From Bacillota bacterium (GTDB lineage: Bacteria; Bacillota; Clostridia; Peptostreptococcales; Anaerovoracaceae), in assembly GCA_030527065.1 (NCBI GenBank), contig JAUNBO010000026.1, forward strand, positions 1-10,458: a DNA stretch of 10,458 nucleotides, in the 5' to 3' direction. A program made the position numbers and the translations under genes. The notes under the pieces are model-generated. The model was not told the origin of the DNA, ran no database searches, and saw only the letters and a program-made list of their open reading frames with translations. Below, in pieces: positions 1 to 5,997 of this stretch (its first letter is position 1; the number at the start of each line of letters is the position of its first letter).

Positions 1-5
1 TTTTT

Positions 6-386
6 ATGTCTACAGGAGACAGCAGTCTGGGAACGGTAAAGATATCGGAAGAGGTGATCGCCCTCTGCGTGATGAACGCCACCCTGCGGACCAGAGGAGT
101 CTACGCTCTCAGCGCCTTCGGCCTTGGGGAAAACATTTCCAAGAGCATTCTGGGCAAAGACCCCGCATACAGCGGGATCCGTATCAACCAGAGCGAGGAC
201 GGCGTCACGGTAGACATCTATGTGGTGGTGAAATACGGCGTAAAGATTCCCGCAGTAGCCTGGGACCTTCAGGAGAACGTCAAGAAAGAGATAAAGGAGA
301 TCCTGGATATGCACGCCAAGGCCATCAACATCCATGTCCAGGGCGTGCGCTTCGGCGAGGAAAAGCAGGAAGAAGAAACGGAATAG
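6..386 (+). CDS. Asp23/Gls24 family envelope stress response protein
   Basis: A 126-residue protein of the Asp23/Gls24 family (formerly DUF322). Family signatures seen are the N-terminal GTVKISEEVIALCV, the central VDIYVVVKYGVKIPAVAWDL followed by QENVKKEI, and the C-terminal INIHVQGVRF. The length fits the usual 110-140 residues, and a charged Glu/Lys tail ends the protein. Family members are small cytoplasmic proteins; in Staphylococcus aureus Asp23 is tethered to the membrane and linked to cell-envelope stress. In Clostridia a member commonly sits just before nusB, as here, but its job in that position is not established. The stretch MNATLRTRGVYALSA replaces the more usual IAGIAATEVEGV-like segment, so this copy is somewhat divergent. 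Only five bases precede the ATG, so no ribosome binding site can be seen and an upstream start outside the window cannot be excluded. The stop is followed nine bases later by a second in-frame TAG. Confidence 0.9.
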   Translation: MSTGDSSLGTVKISEEVIALCVMNATLRTRGVYALSAFGLGENISKSILGKDPAYSGIRINQSEDGVTVDIYVVVKYGVKIPAVAWDLQENVKKEIKEILDMHAKAINIHVQGVRFGEEKQEEETE

Positions 387-400
387 ACGGAATAGACGGA
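378..400 (+). repeat. 9-bp tandem repeat (about 2.5 copies) over the end of the Asp23-family gene
   Basis: The unit ACGGAATAG occurs at 378-386 and again at 387-395, followed by a partial third copy ACGGA at 396-400. The unit is three codons long, so the second copy repeats the Asp23-family stop codon in frame (TAG at 384-386 and 393-395). The partial third copy supplies most of the GGAGG at 398-402, which is the ribosome binding site of nusB (5-base spacer to ATG 408). This looks like a small replication-slippage duplication. Whether it affects nusB expression is unknown. Confidence 0.8.
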
Positions 401-407
401 GGCGTCA

Positions 408-806
408 ATGAAGAGACGGGAAGCCAGGGAGCTTTTTATGCAGCTGCTGTTTCAGATGGAAACGCAGAAGGATTTCAGCGAAGAAAAAAAAGAGCAATTT
501 ATAGAGCTGTACCTGACGGGAGAAAACCAAAGAGAATATCTGGACCGGATGTATCTGGCGGCGAAGGAACACCTGCCGGAGGTGGATGCGGCCCTGGAAA
601 ACGCATCGGACAACTGGAAGCTCAGCAGGTTTGCGAAAGTGGATCTGGCAGTCCTGCGCCTGGCCTGTCTGGAGATTTTTTTTCTGGAAGAGATACCGGA
701 CCCGGTCTCTGCCAACGAAGCGGTAGAGCTTGCAAAAAAATTCGGCGGACCGGATTCAGGGAAATTTGTCAACGGCCTTCTGGGAAACATCCTGCGGAGC
801 AAATAG
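408..806 (+). CDS. nusB: Transcription antitermination protein NusB
   Basis: A 132-residue protein covering the whole NusB fold. The N-terminal arginine-rich start KRREARELFMQLLFQM matches the conserved RNA-binding and dimer helix. The C-terminal half has the hallmark segments WKLSRFAKVDLAVLRLA, EEIPDPVSANEAVELAKKF and FVNGLLGNIL. NusB pairs with NusE (ribosomal protein S10), binds boxA RNA and, with NusA and NusG, supports processive transcription of rRNA operons. The start at 408 has GGAGG at 398-402, and the gene lies 21 bases after the Asp23-family stop. Only two bases separate its stop from the next ATG, which suggests translational coupling. The length is slightly short but normal for the family (about 130-150). 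The identification is secure from the conserved C-terminal block and the neighbourhood. Confidence 0.97.
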   Translation: MKRREARELFMQLLFQMETQKDFSEEKKEQFIELYLTGENQREYLDRMYLAAKEHLPEVDAALENASDNWKLSRFAKVDLAVLRLACLEIFFLEEIPDPVSANEAVELAKKFGGPDSGKFVNGLLGNILRSK

Positions 807-808
807 CC

Positions 809-1771
809 ATGGCAGGACAAAGGCTCGTTTTGGGGATAGATACCAGCAATTACACCACTTCCGCCGCTCTGACCGACGCAGAGACCGGAGAGATCGCGGC
901 GGATCTGCGAAAGCCGCTTGCTGTGAAAAAAGGAGAGCGGGGGCTGCGGCAGTCGGAGGCGCTTTTTCAGCATATGGAAAACCTGCCGGAGCTGCTGGCG
1001 GCGGCCCTGGAAAAAACCGAGGAAAGGGGCTCGGTGGCGGCGGTGGCCGCAAGCAGCCAGCCCCGCCGGACCGAAACCTCGTATATGCCCGTTTTCCGGG
1101 CGGGGCTCCAATTCGCCCGGACCCTTTCGGCTGCCCTGAAGACGCCTCTCTTTTGCTTTTCTCATCAAGAAGGACATCTGGCCGCCGCCGCTCACGATAC
1201 GCCACTGGCAGGAGAAAAAAAGCTGCTGGCCTGGCATTTGTCCGGAGGCACCTGTGAGCTGCTTTTCGTAAAAGAAGAAGGGATATCCATCATCGGCGGC
1301 TCCCGGGACATCTCCGCCGGGCAGCTGATAGACAGGACCGGCGTGGCCATGGGGTTGGATTTTCCCGCCGGGCCCGCCATGGACAGACTGGCCCTGAGCG
1401 TCGGCCCTTTGGCCGCTGCCGCGGAGCTGAAGCCCATCTTCCGGGAGGGAACCTGGGCCAATCTGTCCGGGACGGAGACCCAGGCCCTGAGACTGTGGGC
1501 AGCCGGTGAAACAAAAAAAGAGGAATTAGCAGGAACGATTTTTGCCCGGCTGGCAGATTGCATCGCCTTTATAACAGAGCAGGGGGCGGCGGAGACCGGC
1601 TGCAAAAAGGTGCTTTTTGCCGGAGGCGTATCCGCCAGCGTCTGTCTGAGAGGGGAACTGCAAAGCCGGCTTGAAGCTGCGGGCCTTCAGGCGGTGTTCG
1701 GGGCTCCGGCGCTCATGGGAGATAACGCAGTGGGAACGGCCCTGCTGGGAGGTGAAGCCCTTTGGCGATGA
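809..1771 (+). CDS. M22-family Kae1/TsaD-like protein (TsaD paralogue, function unknown)
   Basis: A 320-residue ASKHA-fold protein of the Kae1/TsaD (peptidase M22) family. Full-length correspondence to TsaD is visible: an N-terminal phosphate loop GIDTSNYTTSAAL (residues 9-21), the metal-binding HxxxH as H119-Q-E-G-H123, LSGGTCELLF (144-153), the DISAGQLIDRTGVAMGLDFP block (167-186) with AGPAMDRLA after it, AGGVSAS (271-277), and the third metal ligand D305 in MGDNAVGTA. Two regions differ from true TsaD, from memory of the E. coli protein: the ETSCDET loop is DTSNYTT, and the TAGPGLVGAL loop is replaced by PRRTETSYMPVFRAG (residues 85-99). This makes it unlikely to be the tRNA t6A enzyme itself. 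The old label O-sialoglycoprotein endopeptidase is not supported. The start has GGAG at 796-799 with a 9-base spacer. Metal binding and probably nucleotide binding are inferred; the substrate is unknown. Confidence 0.88.
   Translation: MAGQRLVLGIDTSNYTTSAALTDAETGEIAADLRKPLAVKKGERGLRQSEALFQHMENLPELLAAALEKTEERGSVAAVAASSQPRRTETSYMPVFRAGLQFARTLSAALKTPLFCFSHQEGHLAAAAHDTPLAGEKKLLAWHLSGGTCELLFVKEEGISIIGGSRDISAGQLIDRTGVAMGLDFPAGPAMDRLALSVGPLAAAAELKPIFREGTWANLSGTETQALRLWAAGETKKEELAGTIFARLADCIAFITEQGAAETGCKKVLFAGGVSASVCLRGELQSRLEAAGLQAVFGAPALMGDNAVGTALLGGEALWR
1747..1755 (+). promoter_or_regulatory. Ribosome binding site that favours a TTG start for xseA
   Basis: GGGAGGTGA lies inside the end of the M22 gene. 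From its GGAGG core (1748-1752) there are 9 bases to the TTG at 1762 but 15 bases to the in-frame ATG at 1768. The shorter spacing is normal for Bacillota, so TTG 1762 is preferred. The ATG at 1768 would instead overlap the M22 stop as ATGA and cannot be ruled out. Confidence 0.65.
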
Positions 1772-3003
1772 AGCCGGTAAGCGTTTCGCAGCTGAACGCA
1801 TATATCAAGAGGATCCTTCAGGGAGACCCTCTGCTGGGAGACGTCTCCGTCACCGGAGAGATCTCCAATCTGAAATATCACGGCAGCGGCCATGTATACT
1901 TCACTTTGAAGGATCAGTCCTCCCGGCTCAATTGTTTCCTCGCCGCAGACCGGGTCCCCGGCCTTCGCCATCAGTTGGACGACGGCATGGAGATCACCGC
2001 CGCAGGCTATGTCTCTCTCTATGAGCGGGGGGGCAGCTATTCTCTCAACATCCGGGCCATAGACGTGGAAGGGCGGGGGAATCTGGCCATCGCCTTTGAA
2101 AAGCTCCGGGACAAGCTGGCCCGGGAAGGGCTGTTCGACGATAAGTACAAGAAGCCCCTGCCTGCCTTTCCCCGGCAGGTGGCGGTGATCACCTCGGAGA
2201 CGGGAGCCGCCGTCCGGGATATCGTTAAGATCATCCGCGGCAGGACCCGGCTGGCGGACGTCCTCATCTACCCTTGTCTGGTGCAGGGGCCGGAAGCGGG
2301 GGCGGACATTGCCGGAGCCCTGGAAGCAGTGAACCGGCTCTTCCCGGAGACGGATCTGATCATTTTGGGGCGGGGCGGCGGCTCGGCGGAGGAGCTTTGG
2401 GCCTTCAACGAAGAGATCGTGGCCAGAAGTATTTTTCTTTCGGAGATTCCCGTCATTTCCGCAGTGGGCCATGAAACGGACTTTACCATTGCGGATTTTG
2501 TGGCGGACAGGCGGGCGGAGACTCCTACGGCGGCGGCTCAGATGGCTGTGCCGGTCCAGAGGGAGCTTCAGGAAGAAGCGGCGGCGGCCATGCAGGCCCT
2601 GCGGGACGCCCTGGCCCAGGCCTTGCTGAAGAAGGAAGGCCGGGTGCTCCGCTGCAATATGGACGCCTTGCGCCTTTCCCTGCTGGACCGGGTAAGAGCC
2701 GCAGATTTCCGGATCCGGCAGACCCGGAGAGAAATGTCCTTTTCGGCAGAAAAGCGCTTTCTGTCCCTGGAAGGCCGCATGAAGGACGCTCTGACGCTGC
2801 TGGAAGCCCGAGATCCCAGGCGGGTGCTGGAGCGAGGCTTCGCAGCCCTCACCGATGAAAAAGGAAGGCTGCTGCCTTCCGCATCCCTGGTTTCTCCCGG
2901 GGACGCCTTGACGGTGATTTTAAAAGATGGTAAGCTATTATGTACGGCCAATGAAGTCAGGAGGGATGCTTATGGCGACGAAAAAAGAAACGCTCAGCTT
3001 TGA
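1762..3003 (+). CDS. xseA: Exodeoxyribonuclease VII large subunit
   Basis: A 413-residue large subunit of exonuclease VII, which degrades single-stranded DNA from both ends to short oligonucleotides. Domains in order are an N-terminal OB-fold (about residues 6-103, containing VSVSQLNAYIKRIL and SGHVYFTLKD), the catalytic domain with AVITSETGAAVRD (141-153), RGGGSAEELWAFNEE (204-218) and ISAVGHETDFTIADFVADRR (232-251), then a long helical part and the C-terminal barrel piece VLERGFAAL...GDALTVILKDG. D153, R204, H237 and D240 match the residues proposed as catalytic in the E. coli enzyme. The length is normal. The preferred start is TTG 1762, ten bases inside the M22 gene; ATG 1768 would shorten the protein by two residues. 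The 3' end overlaps xseB by 32 bases, so the two subunits are probably made together. Confidence 0.96.
   Translation: MAMKPVSVSQLNAYIKRILQGDPLLGDVSVTGEISNLKYHGSGHVYFTLKDQSSRLNCFLAADRVPGLRHQLDDGMEITAAGYVSLYERGGSYSLNIRAIDVEGRGNLAIAFEKLRDKLAREGLFDDKYKKPLPAFPRQVAVITSETGAAVRDIVKIIRGRTRLADVLIYPCLVQGPEAGADIAGALEAVNRLFPETDLIILGRGGGSAEELWAFNEEIVARSIFLSEIPVISAVGHETDFTIADFVADRRAETPTAAAQMAVPVQRELQEEAAAAMQALRDALAQALLKKEGRVLRCNMDALRLSLLDRVRAADFRIRQTRREMSFSAEKRFLSLEGRMKDALTLLEARDPRRVLERGFAALTDEKGRLLPSASLVSPGDALTVILKDGKLLCTANEVRRDAYGDEKRNAQL
2959..2964 (+). promoter_or_regulatory. Ribosome binding site fixing the xseB start
   Basis: AGGAGG is followed by a 7-base spacer to ATG 2972. The same reading frame is open further upstream, with ATGs at 2927 and 2951 and one at 2966, but 2966 is only one base from the AGGAGG and the residues before 2972 do not resemble the family. 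This sets the start at 2972, inside xseA. Confidence 0.8.
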
Positions 3004-3217
3004 GGAAGCCCTGAAGGGCCTGGAAACCGCCGCCCGGGCAATCAAGAGCGAGGAAACCACCCTGGAGGACGCCATAAAGAGTTTTGAAGAAGGTGTGGAA
3101 TATTACGGGAAATGCAGGGAGATCTTAGAGGGCGCAAAGCAGAAAATACAGCTGTATGATAAAACGTCCGGGACCCTGACGCCCTTTGGAGAAGCCGGTC
3201 TGGAGGAAGAAGAATGA
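2972..3217 (+). CDS. xseB: Exodeoxyribonuclease VII small subunit
   Basis: An 81-residue small subunit of exonuclease VII; several copies assemble with XseA along its long helical region to form the active nuclease. The family pattern runs through the protein: LSFEEALKGLETAARAI, then ETTLEDAIKSFEEGVEYYGK, then CREILEGAKQKIQLYD. It is all helical, probably a coiled-coil hairpin, with an acidic end. The length fits the usual 60-90 residues once the start is placed at ATG 2972, which has AGGAGG seven bases upstream. An earlier ATG at 2927 would add 15 residues unlike the family. The first 32 bases lie inside xseA in another frame, and its stop overlaps the ispA start as ATGA, so it is coupled on both sides. 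Confidence 0.95.
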   Translation: MATKKETLSFEEALKGLETAARAIKSEETTLEDAIKSFEEGVEYYGKCREILEGAKQKIQLYDKTSGTLTPFGEAGLEEEE

Positions 3218-4110
3218 ACCATCCTGAATACATCAGATTAAAGGGACTTGTCAATGAGCATCTGCTGGATTTCCTTCCGGAGATTGACAATAAAAGTATT
3301 ACGTTATACGATTCTATGAAATACAGCCTGACGGCGGGAGGGAAGCGGCTGCGGCCGGTGCTCCTGCTGGCGGCCTGCAATTTCTGCGGAGGCGATGAGC
3401 GGCGGGCTTTGCCCTACGCCTGCGCCGTGGAATACATCCACACCTATTCTCTGATCCACGACGATCTCCCCGCCATGGACAACGACGACCTGCGCCGGGG
3501 AAAACCCACAAATCATAAGGTTTACGGAGAGGCCATCGCTCTGCTGGCGGGGGACGGGCTCCTTTCTTCGGCCTTTGAAGCCATGACGAAGGACATGTTC
3601 CTGTGCTTCGACGACCCCGCCCAGCTGAAGCAGAGCACCCGGGCCATCCACGAGATCGCCAAGGGCAGCGGCTGCCGGGGGATGGTGGCGGGCCAGTGTG
3701 CAGACCTGGAAACGGAAAACCGTCAATGTTCCCGGGAAATGCTGGATTACATCCACATCAACAAAACCGGCTCTCTGATCATTTCCTCCGTCCGTGCAGG
3801 GGCTTATCTGGGAAGCGCAGACATCAACACCCTGGAAGAGCTGAGCAATTATGCGGAATACCTGGGGCTGGCTTTCCAGATCGCAGACGACCTTCTGGAC
3901 GTCTACGGCCAGGAAGACGTGATGGGAAAACGAGCCGGGGTGGACCTGGAGCGGCACAAAAACACCTATCCCGCCCTGTATGGAGCAGAGGCGTCTCAGG
4001 CCCGCCTCCGGGAGCTGACTGCCGCCGCCGTCCGGGTGATGGAGCCTTACGAAGAACGGGGAAGCTTTTTTGCGGCCCTGGCGGCATCGCTGGCGGAAAG
4101 GACCGAATAA
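3214..4110 (+). CDS. ispA: Farnesyl diphosphate synthase type polyprenyl synthetase
   Basis: A 298-residue short-chain trans-prenyltransferase that joins isopentenyl diphosphate to dimethylallyl and geranyl diphosphate. Visible motifs are GGKRLRP (42-48), the first aspartate-rich motif DDLPAMDNDD (83-92) followed by LRRGKPTNHKVYGEA, GMVAGQ (156-161), KTGSLI (184-189), and the second aspartate-rich motif FQIADDLLDVYG (221-232) with GKRAGVDLERHKNTYP after it. The HTYSLIHDDLPAMDNDD context is typical of bacterial farnesyl (type II) synthases. Product length cannot be proven from sequence; geranylgeranyl diphosphate synthase is the main alternative. The start overlaps the xseB stop (ATGA), with GGAGG at 3202-3206 and a 7-base spacer. 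It works downstream of Dxs, the next gene, and feeds polyprenyl carriers such as undecaprenyl phosphate. The annotated length is normal. Confidence 0.95.
   Translation: MNHPEYIRLKGLVNEHLLDFLPEIDNKSITLYDSMKYSLTAGGKRLRPVLLLAACNFCGGDERRALPYACAVEYIHTYSLIHDDLPAMDNDDLRRGKPTNHKVYGEAIALLAGDGLLSSAFEAMTKDMFLCFDDPAQLKQSTRAIHEIAKGSGCRGMVAGQCADLETENRQCSREMLDYIHINKTGSLIISSVRAGAYLGSADINTLEELSNYAEYLGLAFQIADDLLDVYGQEDVMGKRAGVDLERHKNTYPALYGAEASQARLRELTAAAVRVMEPYEERGSFFAALAASLAERTE
3284..3312 (+). promoter_or_regulatory. Possible internal sigma-A-type promoter inside ispA
   Basis: A perfect -35 consensus TTGACA (3284-3289) is followed after 17 bases by TACGAT (3307-3312), which matches four of six positions of TATAAT. 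The segment lies in a locally AT-rich patch within otherwise GC-rich DNA. If active, it would transcribe the rest of ispA and then dxs-tlyA-mutS-mutL. The same bases code for residues near IDNKSITLYDSM of IspA, so the match may be chance. Confidence 0.25.
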
Positions 4111-4125
4111 GGAGACAAAGCAGTT

Positions 4126-5997
4126 ATGGCAAAAAATCTGTACGAGTACCGCTTCCCGGAAGACCTGTGGGAGATGCAGGAACGGGAGCTGGAGCTCCTT
4201 TCCTATGAGATACGGGAATTTCTGATCGAAAAGGTTGCTCATTCCGGAGGCCACCTGGCTTCCAACCTGGGCGTGGTGGAGCTGACCCTGGCCCTGCACA
4301 AGGTGTTCCGAAGCCCCAAAGACAAGCTGATCTGGGACGTGGGGCATCAGACCTATATCCATAAGATATTGACGGGCCGGGCCGGCGGCTTCGATACCCT
4401 CCGGCAATACGGAGGGCTCAGCGGCTTTCCGCGCCGGAAGGAGAGCCCTCACGATTTCAGCGACACGGGCCACAGCAGCACCTCGGTTTCCCTGGCTTTG
4501 GGGGCTGCCGCCGCCAGAGACCTGAAAAAGGAAGAGCACGATGTGGTGGCGGTCATCGGAGACGGCGCCCTCACCGGCGGCGTGGCCTTTGAGGCCCTGG
4601 ACCATGCGGGAAACTATGGCTCCAGGCTCATCGTGGTCCTCAATGACAATGAAATGTCCATTGCGGAAAACGTGGGGGGCATGTCCACGCATCTGGCCAA
4701 GCTGAGAGCCTCCCGCACCTATCTGGACTTCAAGAAACAACTGAAACGAACGGTAAAGAGCATTCCCCGGGTGGGGGAGGGCATCTATTCCGGGCTGGAG
4801 CATTTCAAGGATACCGTGCGCTACGCCGTGTCCCCGGACGGCATTTTTGAGGAATTGGGCTTCAAATATTTCGGCCCCGTGGACGGCCACAACATCCACG
4901 ACCTGGTGGAGATCCTCTCCCTGGCGCAGATGATGGAGTCTCCGGTGCTGGTCCACGTGGTGACGAAAAAAGGGAAGGGCTACCGGAACGCCGAAAACAA
5001 CCCGGGGCGCTTCCATCAGATCGGCGCCTTCGATCCCACCACCGGCGTCCAGAGGGAATCGGCGGGGGATCTGAGCTATTCTCAGGTCTTTGGGAATAAA
5101 ATGGTGCAGCTGGGGGCGGCGGATTCCCGAATCACAGCCATCAGCGCAGCCATGATAAAATCCACGGGACTGGAAAAATTCCAGAGCCGTTTCCCGGAGC
5201 GCACCTTCGACGTAGGCATTGCGGAGCAGCACGCCGTCAGCATGGCGGCGGGCCTTGCTCTTTCCGGGATGAAGCCTGTGGTGGCCGTCTATTCCACCTT
5301 CCTGCAGAGAGCCTACGACCAGATATTGGAGGAGATCTGCCTTCAGCAGCTGCCGGTGGTCCTGGCCCTGGACCGGGCCGGCGCCGTGGGCGGCGACGGG
5401 CCTACCCATCACGGGATTTTCGACCTTTCCTATCTGAGCCATATGCCGGGCCTTACGGTGATGTCTCCCAAGGACGGCCCGGAGCTGGCGGAGATGCTTT
5501 CCTATGCCCTGGCGCAGGAAAAGCCCTGCGCCATCCGTTATCCCCGGGGGCCGGCCATAGACCTGTCTGAAAGATCCCGGAATTACGTCATAGACGGAAG
5601 GGCGGAGCTGCTGCGGGAGGGCGGAGACGTGGCCCTGATCGCTTTGGGGAAGATGGTGGAAAAAGCTTTGGCGGTGGCGGAACTCCTGTCCCGCAAAAAC
5701 ATAGAAGCTGCGGTCCTCAACGCCAGATTTGTTTCTCCGTCGGACCGGGAGGGCGTCCTTGAGGCGGCGGAAAAGAGCCGCCGGGTGGTGACTATGGAAG
5801 ACAATGTGCTGCGGGGAGGCTTCGGCTCCCTGGCGGCGGAGATCCTGGAAAGGCGTCCGGACACAGAGCTCCTGCGGCTGGGCTGGCCGGATGTGTTCCC
5901 GGAGCACGGCAGCCCCGGACAGCTGGAGGAGGCCTACGGCCTTACGGCGGAGGCCATGGCTGAAAGGGTGGTGGCGTTTCTTGAAGGAAAGGCTTGA
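4126..5997 (+). CDS. dxs: 1-deoxy-D-xylulose-5-phosphate synthase
   Basis: A 623-residue thiamine-diphosphate enzyme that condenses pyruvate and glyceraldehyde 3-phosphate to DXP, the entry step of the MEP isoprenoid pathway and a precursor for thiamine and pyridoxal in many bacteria. Signatures seen are SGGHLASNLGVVELTLALH (40-58; H43), WDVGHQTYIHKILTGR (70-85; H74), the cofactor motif GDGALTGG (145-152) ending in NDNEMSI (173-179), GIAEQHAV with E367 as the expected catalytic acid/base, STFLQRAYDQ, and GDGPTHHG with H428. The three transketolase-like domains are complete and the length is typical. The start at 4126 has AAGGAGA at 4109-4115, overlapping the ispA stop, with a longish 10-base spacer. 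It lies 15 bases after ispA and its end overlaps tlyA by 17 bases. Dxs and IspA bracket the isoprenoid route, although the middle MEP genes are not in this window. Confidence 0.98.
   Translation: MAKNLYEYRFPEDLWEMQERELELLSYEIREFLIEKVAHSGGHLASNLGVVELTLALHKVFRSPKDKLIWDVGHQTYIHKILTGRAGGFDTLRQYGGLSGFPRRKESPHDFSDTGHSSTSVSLALGAAAARDLKKEEHDVVAVIGDGALTGGVAFEALDHAGNYGSRLIVVLNDNEMSIAENVGGMSTHLAKLRASRTYLDFKKQLKRTVKSIPRVGEGIYSGLEHFKDTVRYAVSPDGIFEELGFKYFGPVDGHNIHDLVEILSLAQMMESPVLVHVVTKKGKGYRNAENNPGRFHQIGAFDPTTGVQRESAGDLSYSQVFGNKMVQLGAADSRITAISAAMIKSTGLEKFQSRFPERTFDVGIAEQHAVSMAAGLALSGMKPVVAVYSTFLQRAYDQILEEICLQQLPVVLALDRAGAVGGDGPTHHGIFDLSYLSHMPGLTVMSPKDGPELAEMLSYALAQEKPCAIRYPRGPAIDLSERSRNYVIDGRAELLREGGDVALIALGKMVEKALAVAELLSRKNIEAAVLNARFVSPSDREGVLEAAEKSRRVVTMEDNVLRGGFGSLAAEILERRPDTELLRLGWPDVFPEHGSPGQLEEAYGLTAEAMAERVVAFLEGKA

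Noticed and set aside
452..1237. A 261-codon minus-strand open frame across nusB and the M22 gene, and a + strand frame at 730-1257
   Set aside because: Both are Arg/Ser/Gly-rich out-of-frame shadows of well-supported genes and have no family signature.
809..1771. Naming the M22 protein tsaD or a sialoglycoprotein endopeptidase
   Set aside because: The loops that define TsaD are replaced, and the endopeptidase activity is a historical label without support from the sequence.
2908..2941. TTGACG and TATTAT near the end of xseA as a possible promoter
   Set aside because: The spacer between the hexamers is 22 bases, too long for a sigma-A promoter, and the 17-base alternative (TAAGCT) is poor.
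2927..2971. Upstream extension of xseB to ATG 2927
   Set aside because: The extra 15 residues do not match the family, and the only good ribosome site fits ATG 2972.
3304..5907. An 867-codon open frame on the minus strand opposite ispA and dxs
   Set aside because: Its translation is rich in His, Gln, Arg and Gly with no recognisable domain, and it lies opposite two intact, highly conserved genes. Long antisense frames are expected from third-position GC bias.
5804..5980. Upstream extension of tlyA to ATG 5804
   Set aside because: The added residues are Trp/Arg-rich and come from the out-of-frame reading of dxs; TlyA proteins begin near the RLDxxLV segment.
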